32,348 bases of DNA from Physocladia obscura. Taxonomy: Eukaryota; Chytridiomycota; Chytridiomycetes; Chytridiales; Chytriomycetaceae. Of the stretch, positions 19,737 to 32,348 are shown piece after piece. Made by a program: the position numbers and the translations under genes. The notes under the pieces are model-generated. The model made no database searches. It was given only the letters and a program-made list of their open reading frames with translations, and was not told the origin of the DNA. Position 1 is the first letter of the stretch, and every line of letters starts with the position of its first letter. The DNA lies in NCBI GenBank assembly GCA_027596945.1, contig JADGJH010000087.1:1-32348 (forward strand). Direction: 5' to 3'.

Positions 19737-20447
19737 ATTTTTCAAATTTATTTGGGGACCTTCTATTTTTTGTTTTCGATTATGATTGAGAAATCACAGG
19801 TTCGATCCAGGGTCAGGGCATATTTTATCCAAATAAAACAAAATTAAAAATACAGTTTATTTGAAGTTTTAAATCTAATCAATATCGAAATTATTTTCTG
19901 ATTTTAACTCTGCCAAGTATAGCGCGATTGGGCACAATTAAGAAAGTCAGAAACATAGTAATAAAATCATTAGTTCTCTGTTTCCTTTTAAACATTTATT
20001 CTATTATAATAAATATTCATTTAAAAAAATGGGCATTAGTATAAATACAACGCTAGGTATATGGTTGGATATTGCAGTGTGACAGTTGGCACTGTCGCCC
20101 ATGACAAAAATCCTATTGCCAATTGCCGCTGCCACTGTGTAGACACTGCGTGCGCGCCAATAACAATGAAGGTGTAGAAAACAACAGCATCGGAGACAGC
20201 GGCGGCACCGACAACTGCGGCAAATTTGATTCCCGATCACATGTTCTGCAACAACTACGACAACAACGACTATCACAGCATGCGTTTGTGATGGGCGAAC
20301 TCGACCACTAATATCGTTGTTGCCGTTGTTGTCACTCGTCGTTGTCACTGTCACTCGTTGTTGTCGTGGTTATCGTTATTCATCTTTTTTCTGTTGGACA
20401 AGAACAAAATTTCATTTCTGAAAATTTCCCAATTTGTCTCTGGACTT
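19737..20447. other. Spacer between bZIP promoter and IVD gene, with a GTT/GTC-rich simple repeat
   Basis: No gene is supported. An imperfect trinucleotide-like tract of GTTGTT, GTCACTC and GTTGTC units lies at about 20313-20380, just beyond the IVD stop. The rest is AT-rich with homopolymer runs. Confidence 0.5.
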
Positions 20448-22051
20448 TCAATTTTGAAATTTCTTGTTGAATTCACGGCCAATCAACATGCGTCGGATTT
20501 CGCTGGTTCCTGCACCAATTTCATAAAGTTTAGCATCACGAAGCAGCCTTCCTGTCGGATAGTCGTTAATATACCCGTTGCCTCCAAGACACTGAATTGC
20601 ATCAAGTGCAACTTCTGTTGCTCGTTCTGCCGCATACAAAATAACACCTGCACAATCCTGAGGACTTGCATACCCATTATCAGCACTACGTGCGACAGTA
20701 TGTACATAAGACCGCGACGCCGCAAGCTTTGTGTACATATCCGCCATCTTTGCTTGTATAAGCTGAAATTGCCCAATCTGTTGTCCAAATTGCTTTCGCT
20801 CATGTACGTAAGGAATTGTAATATCAAGCGCATTCTGCATCAATCCAAGTGGCCCGGCAGCAAGAACAAGTCGCTCCATATCGAGCCCGCTCATCAACAC
20901 GTACACCCCTTTCCCAACTTCGCCGAGTACATTTTCAACAGGCACTTCGCAGTCTTCAAACACGAGTTCGCAAGTGTTTGATCCGCGCATACCGAGTTTG
21001 TCCAGTTTTGGTGATTTCGTGAATCCTTGGAATCCCTTTTCAACCAGGAATGCTGTGATTCCTTTCGGGCCGGCTTTTGCGCTCGTTTTCGCATATACGA
21101 CGAGAACATCTGCGTCCGGACCGTTAGTGATCCAAAACTTTGTCCCATTCAATACATAATGGTCGCCTAATCACGAGAAATGGTTAAATAAAAGCGCGGA
21201 AGTAAAAGGATCAAAATCGAGTGCATAATAACGTACCTTTTTTATCTGCGCGCAACTTCATCGAAACAACATCACTGCCACTTCCAGCTTCACTCATTGC
21301 AAGGGCGCCAATGTGATCCCCACTTATCAGTTTTGGAAGGTACTAGTGAATTTATGATTGAGTTGTTAAAGGCCCTTTTTTTTCTTCTTTGGTGTAACAC
21401 CAAACCTTCTCCTTTTGTGCTTCGTTTCCATTGCGAACAATTTGATTTACACACAGATTGGAATGTGCGCCGTATGAGAGTGCTACACTGCCACTTGATC
21501 TTGAAATTTCTTCCATCACAAGACAGTGCGCCAAATAGCCCATGTCTTGGCCTCCATACTTTTCTGGGGCCATAAATATAAATAATGATCCAACAATTAT
21601 TATTTTTTTAAAAAACCTGGAGCAGTAATTCCGAGCAATCCCATGTCTCCGAATTTTTTCCACCTTAAATTTTCAAAGTAGTAAATAAATAGTCACTCGA
21701 AAAATAGAAACTCACATATCCATGGGAAAAGTATTTTCTTTGTCAATTGCATTCGCGCGCGGAGTTAGCTCTTTCTGGCAAAATTCGAAGACTGATTCTC
21801 TGAGCTAATTTGATTAATAATTCCGGAGTTTCCGTCCGCAAATGTTGATTGATTTTTTTGAATATTTTGCTCTGGAAGGAGTTTGTGGTGCTCACCGTAC
21901 TTAGATCACCCGAAAGCCCAACAACCCGCGGCTCATACGAATCAAATGCCAGACCAGAAACCAGTCTACGGTGGGGCGAAGCGCATGCAAGAATTGTTCG
22001 GTGGGCTGCTGTGGTGACAGATGGCAAACGACGGAACGATTGCAGATGCAT
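20448..22051 (-). CDS. IVD: Isovaleryl-CoA dehydrogenase, mitochondrial
   Basis: Six exons: 21896-22051, 21716-21804, 21617-21663, 21406-21563, 21237-21342 and 20448-21166 (stop TGA), 424 residues. It oxidises isovaleryl-CoA to 3-methylcrotonyl-CoA in leucine breakdown and passes electrons to ETF. The N-terminus ([15 protein letters not shown], Arg-rich and without acids) fits a mitochondrial presequence. Family blocks are clear: [108 protein letters not shown], and [18 protein letters not shown]. The catalytic Glu known from human IVD sits in [15 protein letters not shown], which separates IVD from short-chain dehydrogenases with the Glu elsewhere. Every splice phase agrees. It is divergent from the neighbouring two-TM gene. 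Confidence 0.97.
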
Positions 22052-22210
22052 TTTCGGGATTTTTCGGAATGCAAAAAAAAAAAAAAAGGATGTAATAAAT
22101 TCAAAATTTTTGCAGTCTCTTTCGGAAATAAACATTTTTGCAGATTTGCATTTGAAAGATTTTCAAAGGCATCAAAAAACAAGAAACAGTCACACACTTA
22201 CCACCGTTAT
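22052..22210. promoter_or_regulatory. Divergent promoter region (IVD / two-TM gene)
   Basis: About 160 bp between two divergent start codons. It includes a 15-bp A-run at about 22072-22087. No discrete element is identified. Confidence 0.4.
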
Positions 22211-23437
22211 ATGGGTCAGTACATATTTTCTGAAATTATGTCTCAATACTCTGTACAGGAAATTACATTGCAGATAGCAGTCGCGTTTTTAACAGTCGTG
22301 GACAAAGAATTTATGATGCAATCAGTGGACTGGTTGGAACTGTTTTCGTTTTTATAATGCTGTTGTATGCTGGATTTCGTGGCCACAAAGTTGCCACACA
22401 AGTAAACTCGGCAAATGTTATTGTTGATTGCAAAATTTTTTAAAAGAAAATACTAGCTTCCAGCCACATATCGAACAACTCAGCAGCCAAATTTAATCCC
22501 AATAGAATACTTTGATGATCTGTTTCCCAGTGCTGTTCCAAGTGCTTCATTTGAATTTCCTGCCGTTACAGTGGTAATCATAGTAAAATTGCTTGTTAAA
22601 TTATGTATTCAATGACTGGTTTTAGTGTGCGGATGATCCAGCTGCAACACTATCAATCGTCTCATGTTACAAAACTACAACTGCAACTAACGTGAACTGT
22701 GACTCTGCGGGAACTGCCTCTGGAAATCTGGAAATTGAAGGAAACTCTCTCAGTTGCACCACAGTCAACCAATCTCCAGGAAATATACTTATTGCAGGAA
22801 CGGCGGATGATACTTTTTCTTTGAGTTTGACAGTTTCAGGAACTCGTGCCAATTATCATGATGGAATTTTGGTTTATGTTCATGACCAATCAGTCGCCTC
22901 GTATCAGTCAATGTTTAATGTAACTTTTGATAATTTCTTCACTGCCTCTACTTACACTGTCGCTGAAGTAGCCGTCAGGTTTGCTGGACTATTGCCTTAT
23001 TTTAACTTTATTTTAACTCTAAAAATAAGGAAAATAATTGAAATTGACTTGGATGGGAACTATGAAATCGATTTTGAGACTAAAGTGTCATATTTGGGTA
23101 TTAATATCAGCAAGAATGCGTCGCTTCCATCGCCGATAGTTTTGGAAATAAAATATCCAACTTTGGAAGTTGTTTATGAAAAGGCATTTCTGCCCATCGA
23201 CATGGTGAATATTAACGCATTTTGATTTTAATGTCTTCTTCTTTTTTTTTAAATTTATTTTTCTTTCATTAACTGTAGTTCAATTGGCTTGGTGAAGTCG
23301 GTGGAGTTTCTTCCCTGCTCTATCTGTTACACAATACTGTTGTCTACATTGTTCCACTTGCGCTCCTTCGCTTTGATCGTTACACGGATGTAAAAGGAAA
23401 AAGAGCAAATAATTATGAAAGTTTCGCTGGATATTGA
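22211..23437 (+). CDS. Unrecognised two-TM protein with large luminal/extracellular domain
   Basis: Five exons: 22211-22214, 22259-22401, 22457-22573, 22626-23204 and 23279-23437 (stop TGA); 333 residues with all phases consistent. The first exon would be only ATGG, joined over a 44-bp intron; additional upstream exons cannot be excluded. A TM helix (GLVGTVFVFIMLLYAGF) lies near residue 35. A ~230-residue Thr/Ser-rich, beta-like domain with several Cys (CADDPAATLSIVSCY, NCDS, SLSCTT) follows. The C-terminus has WLGEVGGVSSLLYLLHNTVVYIVPLALL, a second TM close to the end. This topology, with both ends cytosolic and one large loop, recalls channel or receptor-like two-TM proteins, but no family motif is recognised. 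Confidence 0.65.
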
Positions 23438-23477
23438 AAAAGAAAATTTTATCATAAATTATCAGTTTTTACTCTGC

Positions 23478-26400
23478 TTAATCATCTTTAGAATAAAACT
23501 TGCTAAAGTTAATTAAAGTCAGCAAAGAGTAAAAACAGTCAGATTCATGAATTCCGTTTTCTGCAGTTTCCAAGTGTTTCATTTTCACGATAACTTTGAC
23601 AAAAACCTCAATTCTTTTTTGAATTTGTAAATTAGCGGAGTCAAAGACCCCAGAAATTTTCATAGTCTCGCAGATAGCGCAAATTTCGTCAAAAATTTCC
23701 ATCAAGATTGTAAAAATCGGTTTATGCTCCTTGCTCAACAGCATCCTCCAACAGATTTCATCTAATGCCTTACCTTGAAAATATTTTAAAGATTTTAAAT
23801 CAGTGATTTTCAGCTGACTGTTATACTTTAATTCATTTGTACGTCCTCCTTTGGTATCATATCCATAAAGAGCGGATTTTTCAAACACAGAAAGGTATTC
23901 TATAAATTTTTGCCAAGGCTCCAGTGCAATTTCTTGAAAATAGCGGTATATGCTTGAAACAAACTCAAGCGAATACATTCTGAATCGCAGACATGAAATT
24001 TTTATAGATCGATGTAACGCAGACAAATCAAAGTTATTTAATGCGGCGAGACAGTACCGGGTCCTCAAAAATACCGCGAAAAACAGTTCGAACTTTTTGA
24101 GTGCGTCAGAGTCCAGAATATAGTTTAAGAATGGCGGCGGAGAGTATATTAGCGTAATTGAACAGTTAGGAATAATCAATTTCACAGCATCTGCGAGCTT
24201 AAATCTCGTATATACATCGTTTAAAATAGATGGCTCTTTAACAAAGCTGCCTGTCTTGGAAATATGTGCTATTACGTAATCTGTAAAGTCAAAGTCTTGA
24301 AGAAAAAAGCCTTTCCCAACCATTACTAACTCGTTCTGCAATTTTAAATCTCTAATAAAAACTAAAAGAGTCTGTTAAAAAAAAGAATATAAGTATCAAT
24401 ATCTCAACCCAAAATATGGCTTACTTCGCGAGAAATTAAATCACACCGAATATTCACAGCCTTGTACAAAGTCATTTCAAGAAGAATATCTAGCGATGAT
24501 CCTTCAAGCAGCTCCGTATTTTGAGTAAGTTGTGCAAGCTTTAACGATGGAATAGGGCATAGATATTCAACAATTCCGTGGCAAGAGCACAGACTCTTGT
24601 CGGTTGAAGAATTTACTTTTTCAGATGTTGGACGTAGAATATCAGAAGAAGCATTTTCTTCAAATACAATGTTGCTAAAAGGAGTTGCATTATCGATTTG
24701 ATCGACTAGTAATAGGTTGTCTTTCACTTCTGCCTTTGTTTCAGTTTGAATCTTTGAAGCTTTCGCTTCATTATCTTCCAGAGCATTCAGTTGATCAAGA
24801 GTTAGTGCAACCATAGTTTCTTCAGCTTCAGTTTGCGTGATGGTCTTGATTTCTTCTTTCCGAGAAAGCTCTTCGAATAATGTCACGGTATTTCCAGCAA
24901 TTTCAGACTCAAGATCTGCAAACACTTCTTCTTGGTGTGCTAAATCAAAGTCAGTTTCATTTTCAACAGACAGCTCCGTGAAAAATTCTTGATCTTTCAA
25001 AATGTTGTGCCTTTGGTCGACTAAGTTTCCACGTTTAATTTTCCAATCTGCTTTCATGGATTTCAACTCCAAGTCTTTCATTTTGATAGAATATTCAGCC
25101 TCAATTGCTACTCGGATTTCCACTTCTCTAGCTCGCTGAATTTCTTCTTGCTCAGCTTGATTGCGTAGAATTTTGGCTTCTTCTTCGATGCGTTGTAATT
25201 CTTGGTGTTCGCGATATGCAGCAAGATCGACCAGGAACGAATCCACTTGTAGCTTCCATCGCATTTTTTTTGCACCGTTTGCTTTCGAATTCGACGTAGG
25301 TTTATAAGATTGAAGAGCTAATTTTCGATTTTCTTGCAATCGAATTAACTCTGACTGTCGTTCCGAAACTTTTCGTCCATGAAAAGCTTTTAAACGAGTT
25401 TCGCGGTCGATTATATCTCGAACGTATAATTTCATATGTTTCGCAATAAAAGATCGGTATCTATTTGTTTGCGATTTTTGGTTGATTTAACTTTTCTTAT
25501 TTTGCTGTTATAGGGAATCGAATCTTATCTTACAGTTTCGCGTCAGCTTGTTTAATTGAAATAGTCAAATGGAAATTGTTTCGAAGATCAGAAATCAATA
25601 ACGGGTGCTGCGGGCTGCATTTGCGCAAAAGCTGCAAACAGTGGCCAGAGTGAGAAGCTGATTCAACCAAATTTTGCAAAATAAACGAAGGTGTAGAATC
25701 CTTCGCATTTATTTATTTATATTTTTTTTTGCTTGATTATTAAACAGTAACAAAGGAATAGCAAAAAAAAAAAAAAAACACCTTGATTTGAAGCAGTGCT
25801 GTATCAAGATCACTGAAAAAAGCAATTTGACTGTTCGTTTCATCGGAATCTTTGCAATTGAGTCCAACAAGTGTGGATAGCAAGTTTATGAAAGGCTTGC
25901 TCGCGCGAGAAAAGAAAGTAACTAATATTTCGCGCAAAATATCTTCTTTCGTGCCATAATTTGGACAACTAAGTTCCAAACAAATTATTGTTTCGTATAA
26001 TCGAGAGATAAGATCATTTGCAGGAGGTAAGTTGATTGCACTGGCTGTCAAATTGTCCTCACGAAATTCTTCAGACTCAAAAACGCAACATCCAGAGATT
26101 CTGGCAAGCGAGGCTAAAAAATATGCAAACGGCTCAATACTCTGTAATATGGTCATAAATCCTAATTTTGAATCGTTCGCGCAAGTATCGCTGATTGAAA
26201 GAACACATGTTCGAACAAGAGAAAGAAAAGAACGCAACATGTCACAGAAAATCAAGTTGGTTTGAGACAAGCTATATCATAGGTTAGATATCACAAAAAA
26301 ATTACAAACGAAGAATAAAACATACTCCGCAAGATTACTCAAAGCATAAGAATTTACTTGGTGTTCCAGTCTAGCAAAGTTGGTACCCATTGCAGCAAAA

Positions 26401-26982
26401 TGGCGAAGAATACTGTTTTTGCATTCAGTTGAAATTAACGGCAAGAAAGTTATTACCTTCTAATAGACTGGCGATTAGTCGCAATCAAACGAAGATCAGG
26501 GCGTTCTGGAATAATAAAACGCTTGGACACCATATCATAGACAAAGAAGCTTGAAGACACGCCAATAGACATTGTAAGCGAATGCTATAATAGACCTTAT
26601 CAAGTTAATAATTGTGTACTTATAAAAACTGCGGAAACCTTGATCAAAGTGCGATGGTCGACGAAGCGGGTTTCGAACGGATGTGATAAAAAACTGTATG
26701 TTTGACTGTAGCAAAATCAGAATAGCCAGATCACTTCAAACTATAAATATCAAACCGCAACAATGCGAGCTCAGCAACATCGACATAAGCTTCGGAGAGC
26801 AATGTCGCGTGTGTTTTCGAGCTCTGCAAGTAATCCCAGCCTCGAAGAAAGCGGATAGACTCTGACTGGAAGTGTTTCTTTAACGAGTGTGTCAAGTCAG
26901 CAAGCAATATTATTACCTTTGCGAGATTGTTATCGGTTTCTACAAATTCGCCCAATTCGTTTGTCAAAACAAAACCGCTCAT
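23478..26982 (-). CDS. Gamma-tubulin complex component, GCP6-like
   Basis: Nine exons: 26917-26982, 26756-26877, 26639-26705, 26457-26584, 26326-26412, 25782-26271, 25534-25700, 24425-25460 and 23478-24371 (stop TAA); 1018 residues with all phases consistent. The N-terminal Spc97/98 GRIP1 region covers ~1-375, with ILRHFAAMGTNFARLE and the diagnostic PSFILQNLVESASHSGHCLQLL block. A long charged coiled coil (~400-560, e.g. QRIEEEAKILRNQAEQEEIQ) and an acidic linker follow. GRIP2 is C-terminal (~660-1018: FIRDLKLQNELVMVGKGFF, TLIYSPPPFLNYILD, FRMYSLEFVSSIYRYF). A big insert between GRIP1 and GRIP2 is characteristic of GCP6 rather than GCP2-5. GCP6 helps build the gamma-tubulin ring complex at microtubule-organising centres. 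The acceptor of exon 2 has an in-frame alternative 18 bp on (after ttccag). The gene ends 40 bp from the convergent two-TM gene. Confidence 0.9.
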
Positions 26983-27043
26983 TTATGTTGTTTATTAAAG
27001 CTTGGCAAAGCGTCAAAAAAAAACATTTTCTTTCCAATAACTA

Positions 27044-28314
<1,271 letters not shown>

Positions 28315-28474
28315 TTTTCTTTCTGCGTTTTTCTTTGAACGCGTCACAATAAACCTCACCAACTCCTTCGTTTTCCTTTTTTTTCTTTCTTTTCAAAAGT
28401 GAAGGACAGCAGAGAGACTTGAAAAGCAGGTAAGTAGAGATCAGATAAAAAGTGATCAAGAAATAAAGAGGGAA
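28315..28474. promoter_or_regulatory. Divergent promoter region (RPN11 / NPHP1)
   Basis: Both start codons face away from this ~160-bp stretch, which holds pyrimidine/purine tracts. No PACE-like (GGTGGCAAA) proteasome element is seen. Confidence 0.4.
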
Positions 28475-31300
28475 ATGAGTCTCATGCAACATGGGCTGAG
28501 TGAAATGCCGGCAGTGTTCCGTAATGACGGGGCGGCGTTGCGGCTGCGGCGTCGACTCCAGCACCCGCGACGCATTGAACGTTATATGGCTGGAACGCCG
28601 GCCTTCCGTGTGTTCCGGGTTTCTGCGTTTGTCGGAGCCGTTGCAGGTGTTGTGGGAATGATTCTCTTCTCGGACTTTGGCCCAAACGCGCACTGCTTCC
28701 AGCCAATTAGAAATTTCTATACCGTTCTTGAGGCCCGTTTCTTGACTCTGTCACCAGAAGATGAGCTGGGTATGTGTTTCTTTTCTGACATCTATTTTGC
28801 CGTTCCTAACTCCAAATGAAGAACTCCAATCTAGGCATGCCAAATCTAGGCGTATTTAACTCCATTCATCTTGACTTCTACTTTCAATACTGCCTTTTTA
28901 AACTTTCATCAAGTTCTTTTTGTTTTTTCACATTTTGTGTATCCGACTTTCGATTTCCAATTAATCGTTTTGATCTTCTGAACGAGTTTCTGTCAGTTAT
29001 TATATCAAGAAAATATAAATTCATATTTCGCAAGGCACAGATGAGAAACAGCAAGTTTAACTGAAGTGGTGGTCATTGCCCATATGCGCAAAATTCTCAC
29101 CTGCATGCAAAAATAAATAAAAATATTACAGAAAATGCCAACAGTATGTCATTCCCTTTGAAATCTCCCACTAAATAGTTCCCACAGCGTCTTGTTGCCT
29201 TGTTTGATTATTTAGGTACCACCGATGAGGAAATCGACATAAGTAAAGGCGATCTTTTCCAGCTGATCAATAACGAGAATTCAGACTGGTGGTACAGAAA
29301 AGGAGAAAAAAAGGAGCTATAAACCCCGTTAATTCATCAACTGCGAGCAGTTCCACCAATTCTATATTTTTTGCAGGTATGTACGTGACGAAAATGACCA
29401 TAAACGCGTCGGTTACGTTCCTCGCACATACATTGCAACAGCTGATAAAAACGGAAGTCCCATCAGCGTTGAAGACAAAGATGATGCAGAGAGTCAAGAC
29501 GGAGAAAAAGTTGCTTTGAAAAATAAAGTGTCGCGATTTTCTGTTGGCGACAGTTTTGTGTTCTTTTGTTGACACTTTTTGTTTGAGGGCAAATAAGTAA
29601 AACAATTCCTGATGAAACAGGGGGCAGAAAGAGTACAGCACGTAGAACAAAAGAAGAAATTTCACCAGAATTACCTATTGGATGTACCGAATCTGTGTTA
29701 TCAGCATTCAAAAAAAAAGGTGAATGTTTTTCTTGTTTTTGCGATTGAAGTTGTCTTGCGAAACTAAAAAAGAAACTTAGATGATAAAATCTTGTCAAGA
29801 ACTCTGTGTCCTGTCGTCGACTCAACTGGATCAGGATTTGTTAATTTATCAATGGATCAGTTTACGAAACGTGTACGTACTGTTAATATAAATTTATACT
29901 GTTTGAATTTCTTTTGACATAATCAACAGCTTAAAAGTGTTCCGGCTCAATGTACAATCGGATTTAGTGTAATTGAAGCAAAAAATATTGAATCGTTAAT
30001 TGGCGATCGCAGAGTACTTGGCCGGCATATTAGAATGGCTGTATTTGATAACAAAAATGTGCTCAGTAATGTACATAGTATTCCTGCTATAAATGCAAAG
30101 GAATTTCCAAGCATATGGCGGTTTTCGTCCAAGGTTCTTCATTTTTATTTATTTTATTGTTATTTTTTAATTTAGTTCTGCTGTTCAAATAATTAAATAA
30201 ATGTAAGGCTTCACTGCTATTTCCGAAAGATGATGAGAATACATGCTTTTTACGCACGAATGAGGTGGATTTACAGCTCTGTATTCTTTTCGAGCTCTGT
30301 GCGTTACTTGAAATGTCGGAAACCAAAGTCAAAACAGGTCAAGATTTGTAAACTTTTTGGAAATATTAATAACAATAATAATAACAAAGATATGATTGAA
30401 GTAAGTGTTGGATGGGGAATGCTCCCATTGTTCACTTCCGACGGAACTGCAGTTGAAAATAAATCATACGACATCAAACTTTTCTCTGGATCCCCGTTCT
30501 CAAAAGATGCATTTGCAAAAGACCGAACCGAAAAGAAGACTTTCTTCCAAATTCTTTTACATGGAAATAAACATCCTCGCCTCAACATCAAAGTATGGAA
30601 ACTCGGCCAATCCGTTTTGGATGAAATAAAGTAAAGTGATTTTATTTCTTAATAATTTTCTTACGTTTTGATTCCAATTCCAAGTCAACTGCCGGAATCA
30701 ATTTGTTCGTTTTTGTCAGCAGTTCCTGTGATGGCCAAATATCGTCAAATAATGAGTGACACATTGCTGCGCGATAAAAGCTATGGGCCTCGTCAGGATC
30801 CAGCGCTGGCTGTATTTCCTGCCATTTGCAATCAGAGCGATTTGCTGCATTTATTGATACTAATTTGGGAACGCAAGACGAAATCAATCAGTAAAAAAAA
30901 TCTGGTAAAATTTGTACCGTTACTGTAATGTACTATTAATATTATTGAAATTATTCTTTATATGGTTTCTCTGTTTTTTAACCAGCAACGCCAAAAAGTT
31001 CAAGAAATTTTGCAGCAAAAATTCCGAGAGTCGGTTTTGCTTTTGTGGCCGATTTTACATATGCACGAATTTCCTGGGTATATTGAAGGGCATGAGCAAA
31101 ACAACCAGGTACTTCAATTGAACAAACAGAAAATTTCTTTTGTTTGCAAAATTGTAAAAATTTTCTTAATAAAACAGAGCCGCATTGCATTCGCAAATAA
31201 TATCCAAGAGCTTGGGATGCTTGAAATTTTGGGAAAAAATCGTGAGCAGTTTGGTATTGCTCCATTTGACATGTCAGAGCTTGCTTGTAACTTTCCGTAA
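28475..31300 (+). CDS. NPHP1: Nephrocystin-1-like ciliary transition-zone protein (SH3)
   Basis: Eleven exons: 28475-28769, 29216-29291, 29377-29552, 29621-29719, 29781-29872, 29930-30133, 30208-30337, 30390-30630, 30685-30904, 30986-31108 and 31178-31300 (stop TAA); 592 residues. Exon 3's donor is uncertain; the rest agree in phase. An SH3 domain (~83-145) spans exons 1-3: DEEIDISKGDLFQLI, DWWYVRD, GYVPRTYI. The nephrocystin-1 C-terminal region follows: LGRHIRMAVFDNKNVLSNVHS, VSVGWGMLPLF, YRQIMSDTLLRDK, ALAVFPAI, REQFGIAPFDMSEL. In animals NPHP1 works with NPHP4 and RPGRIP1L at the ciliary transition zone. It is shorter than the human protein (~730) because the N-terminal coiled coil and acidic region are reduced. 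A hydrophobic stretch at ~50-67 may be an unspliced 63-bp in-frame intron (28640-28702). Intron 1 (446 bp) is unusually long for this genome. Confidence 0.92.
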
Positions 31301-32348
31301 AAAAATTAAATATTATCAGCAATTATCAACATCATTTTATAATTAATATTTTTTCTAGTTTTATTATAATTGCAATTGCTAATATTTAAAAACAAACTCA
31401 ATTTTGAGACGATTCGTTTATGCGCTAGAGCATAATGTCAAACACAAAAGATACGCAACTCGTATTCTCGATAGTTCAAACTTACCCCCTGTCGTTTTCA
31501 ATTCTATAGCACTCATAGTGTTGAGTATTTGATACTCAAGCTGAACATGGATATATAATTTTATTCATTAGGGATTACATAATGGAAGAGATCTTTCCTT
31601 TTTACCGAAGATCATCATTCCGTCTTTGTCTCTAAATACTATAAGTGAAATTGGGAGTATGTGAGCAAATAGGAATGTGGGATGAGGGAGAAAGAGCAAG
31701 TTTTAGTTTTTCATTGTGCAGAATTTTCTTTGTTGAATAAAATTATAATTTAATTTCTAAAATAAAATTTCTCATACTCTCTAACACTAAAATAGTGAAA
31801 GTCGAGACGCAGACTTTAACACATAGTTTTTCTCTGTCACATCTATTCCTCTTTACCAAAGCCAAAATCCACTATCTCTTCAGTTTTCTCCATCTCCCCA
31901 CCATTCTACCGTTGGCAGGCAATCCTCAACAAATCCCGCTGTCACTGATGTTGCTGTTACTGCCATAAACGGAGCGTTGGCAGCAATTTCAATCTAGACA
32001 ACAGATGCCAGCATCATCATCTCGGCCTTCTGAGTTTTATTTTCAGTCAATTTCGTTGCGACTGCACCACATGACGGACTGTTTAATTGTGTTGTTAGAC
32101 AGAATCAGCATTGGTCGAATTTTCTTGCAGTGGATGATGAATAATCGGCTTTCTGTGATAAATACTATTTTGCTTTTTTCATTCAGCCACCCGAACAAAT
32201 AAGATATTTTTTTATTCCAATGTTCAACATGCCATGCTAAAAAAAATACACTAAACGTAATAAGGACGCGCTAATAATAAGAATACTCACTAACTCAATC
32301 AGAAAGTTCAGGGAAAAAATTGAGAGGGAGGAAATCAGACAAAAAAAA
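31301..32348. other. Gene-free 3' flank
   Basis: About 1 kb of AT-rich sequence after NPHP1. The longest frames (about 65 codons) lack coding character, and no tRNA, repeat array or splice-consistent exon pair is seen. It may contain the promoter of a gene beyond the window edge. Confidence 0.5.

Noticed and set aside
19795..19812. T-loop-like GGTTCGATCC, possible tRNA
   Set aside because: The flanks do not form a T-stem, and no acceptor, D or anticodon arm is present.
28816..29064. 82-codon frame within NPHP1 intron 1
   Set aside because: Including it would break the SH3 domain that exons 1 and 2 form directly in phase; Phe/Ser-rich composition fits an AT-rich intron.

Overview
This window is eukaryotic nuclear DNA. 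Genes carry many short GT-AG introns (about 38-150 bp), spacers are AT-rich and rich in homopolymers, and genes are tightly packed. The gene set points to a zoosporic (chytrid-like) fungus: a HacA-type bZIP factor, a fungal-style NPC2/PG-PI transfer protein and a CSC1-type channel sit next to nephrocystin-1, a ciliary transition-zone protein that non-flagellated fungi lack. The lineage is inferred from gene content only; no rRNA or tRNA gene was seen.

Layout. 1-440: 3' end of an unrecognised gene (+). 517-1254: F-box/FBA reading frame broken by two in-frame TAA codons (+). 1805-14241: a block of five minus-strand genes: a CC2D1/Lgd-like ESCRT regulator, fumarylacetoacetase, an ankyrin-repeat protein, a BMT5-like rRNA methyltransferase domain joined to C-terminal zinc fingers, and a CSC1/OSCA-type channel joined to an E/P-rich linker and a C-terminal PX domain. 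14512-17468: an unrecognised two-TM protein and an NPC2-like protein (+). 17636-19632: an uncertain acidic ORF and a HacA/XBP1-type bZIP (-). 20448-22051: isovaleryl-CoA dehydrogenase (-), divergent from a two-TM surface protein (22211-23437, +). 23478-26982: a GCP6-like gamma-tubulin complex component (-). 27044-28314: RPN11 (-), divergent from NPHP1 (28475-31300, +). The last ~1 kb has no supported gene.

Exon models were built by hand. I required conserved residues to be continuous and intron phases to match, and every multi-exon model listed sums to a whole number of codons. All three standard stops are used at family-typical ends (TAA in NPC2, CSC1-PX, GCP6 and FAH; TAG in RPN11; TGA in IVD), so the code is standard.

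Most interesting points: the CSC1-PX fusion with tandem cysteine modules in an extracellular loop; the HacA-like gene, which has two ACGT boxes upstream and a CNG-CNG hairpin at its stop codon, suggesting an autoregulated unfolded-protein-response factor; the BMT5-zinc-finger fusion; the F-box gene with two nonsense codons; a GC-AG intron and a six-base first exon in RPN11; and a compact nephrocystin-1. Genes of a cilium/microtubule theme (GCP6, NPHP1) flank RPN11, and two amino-acid breakdown enzymes (FAH, IVD) are present but not adjacent.
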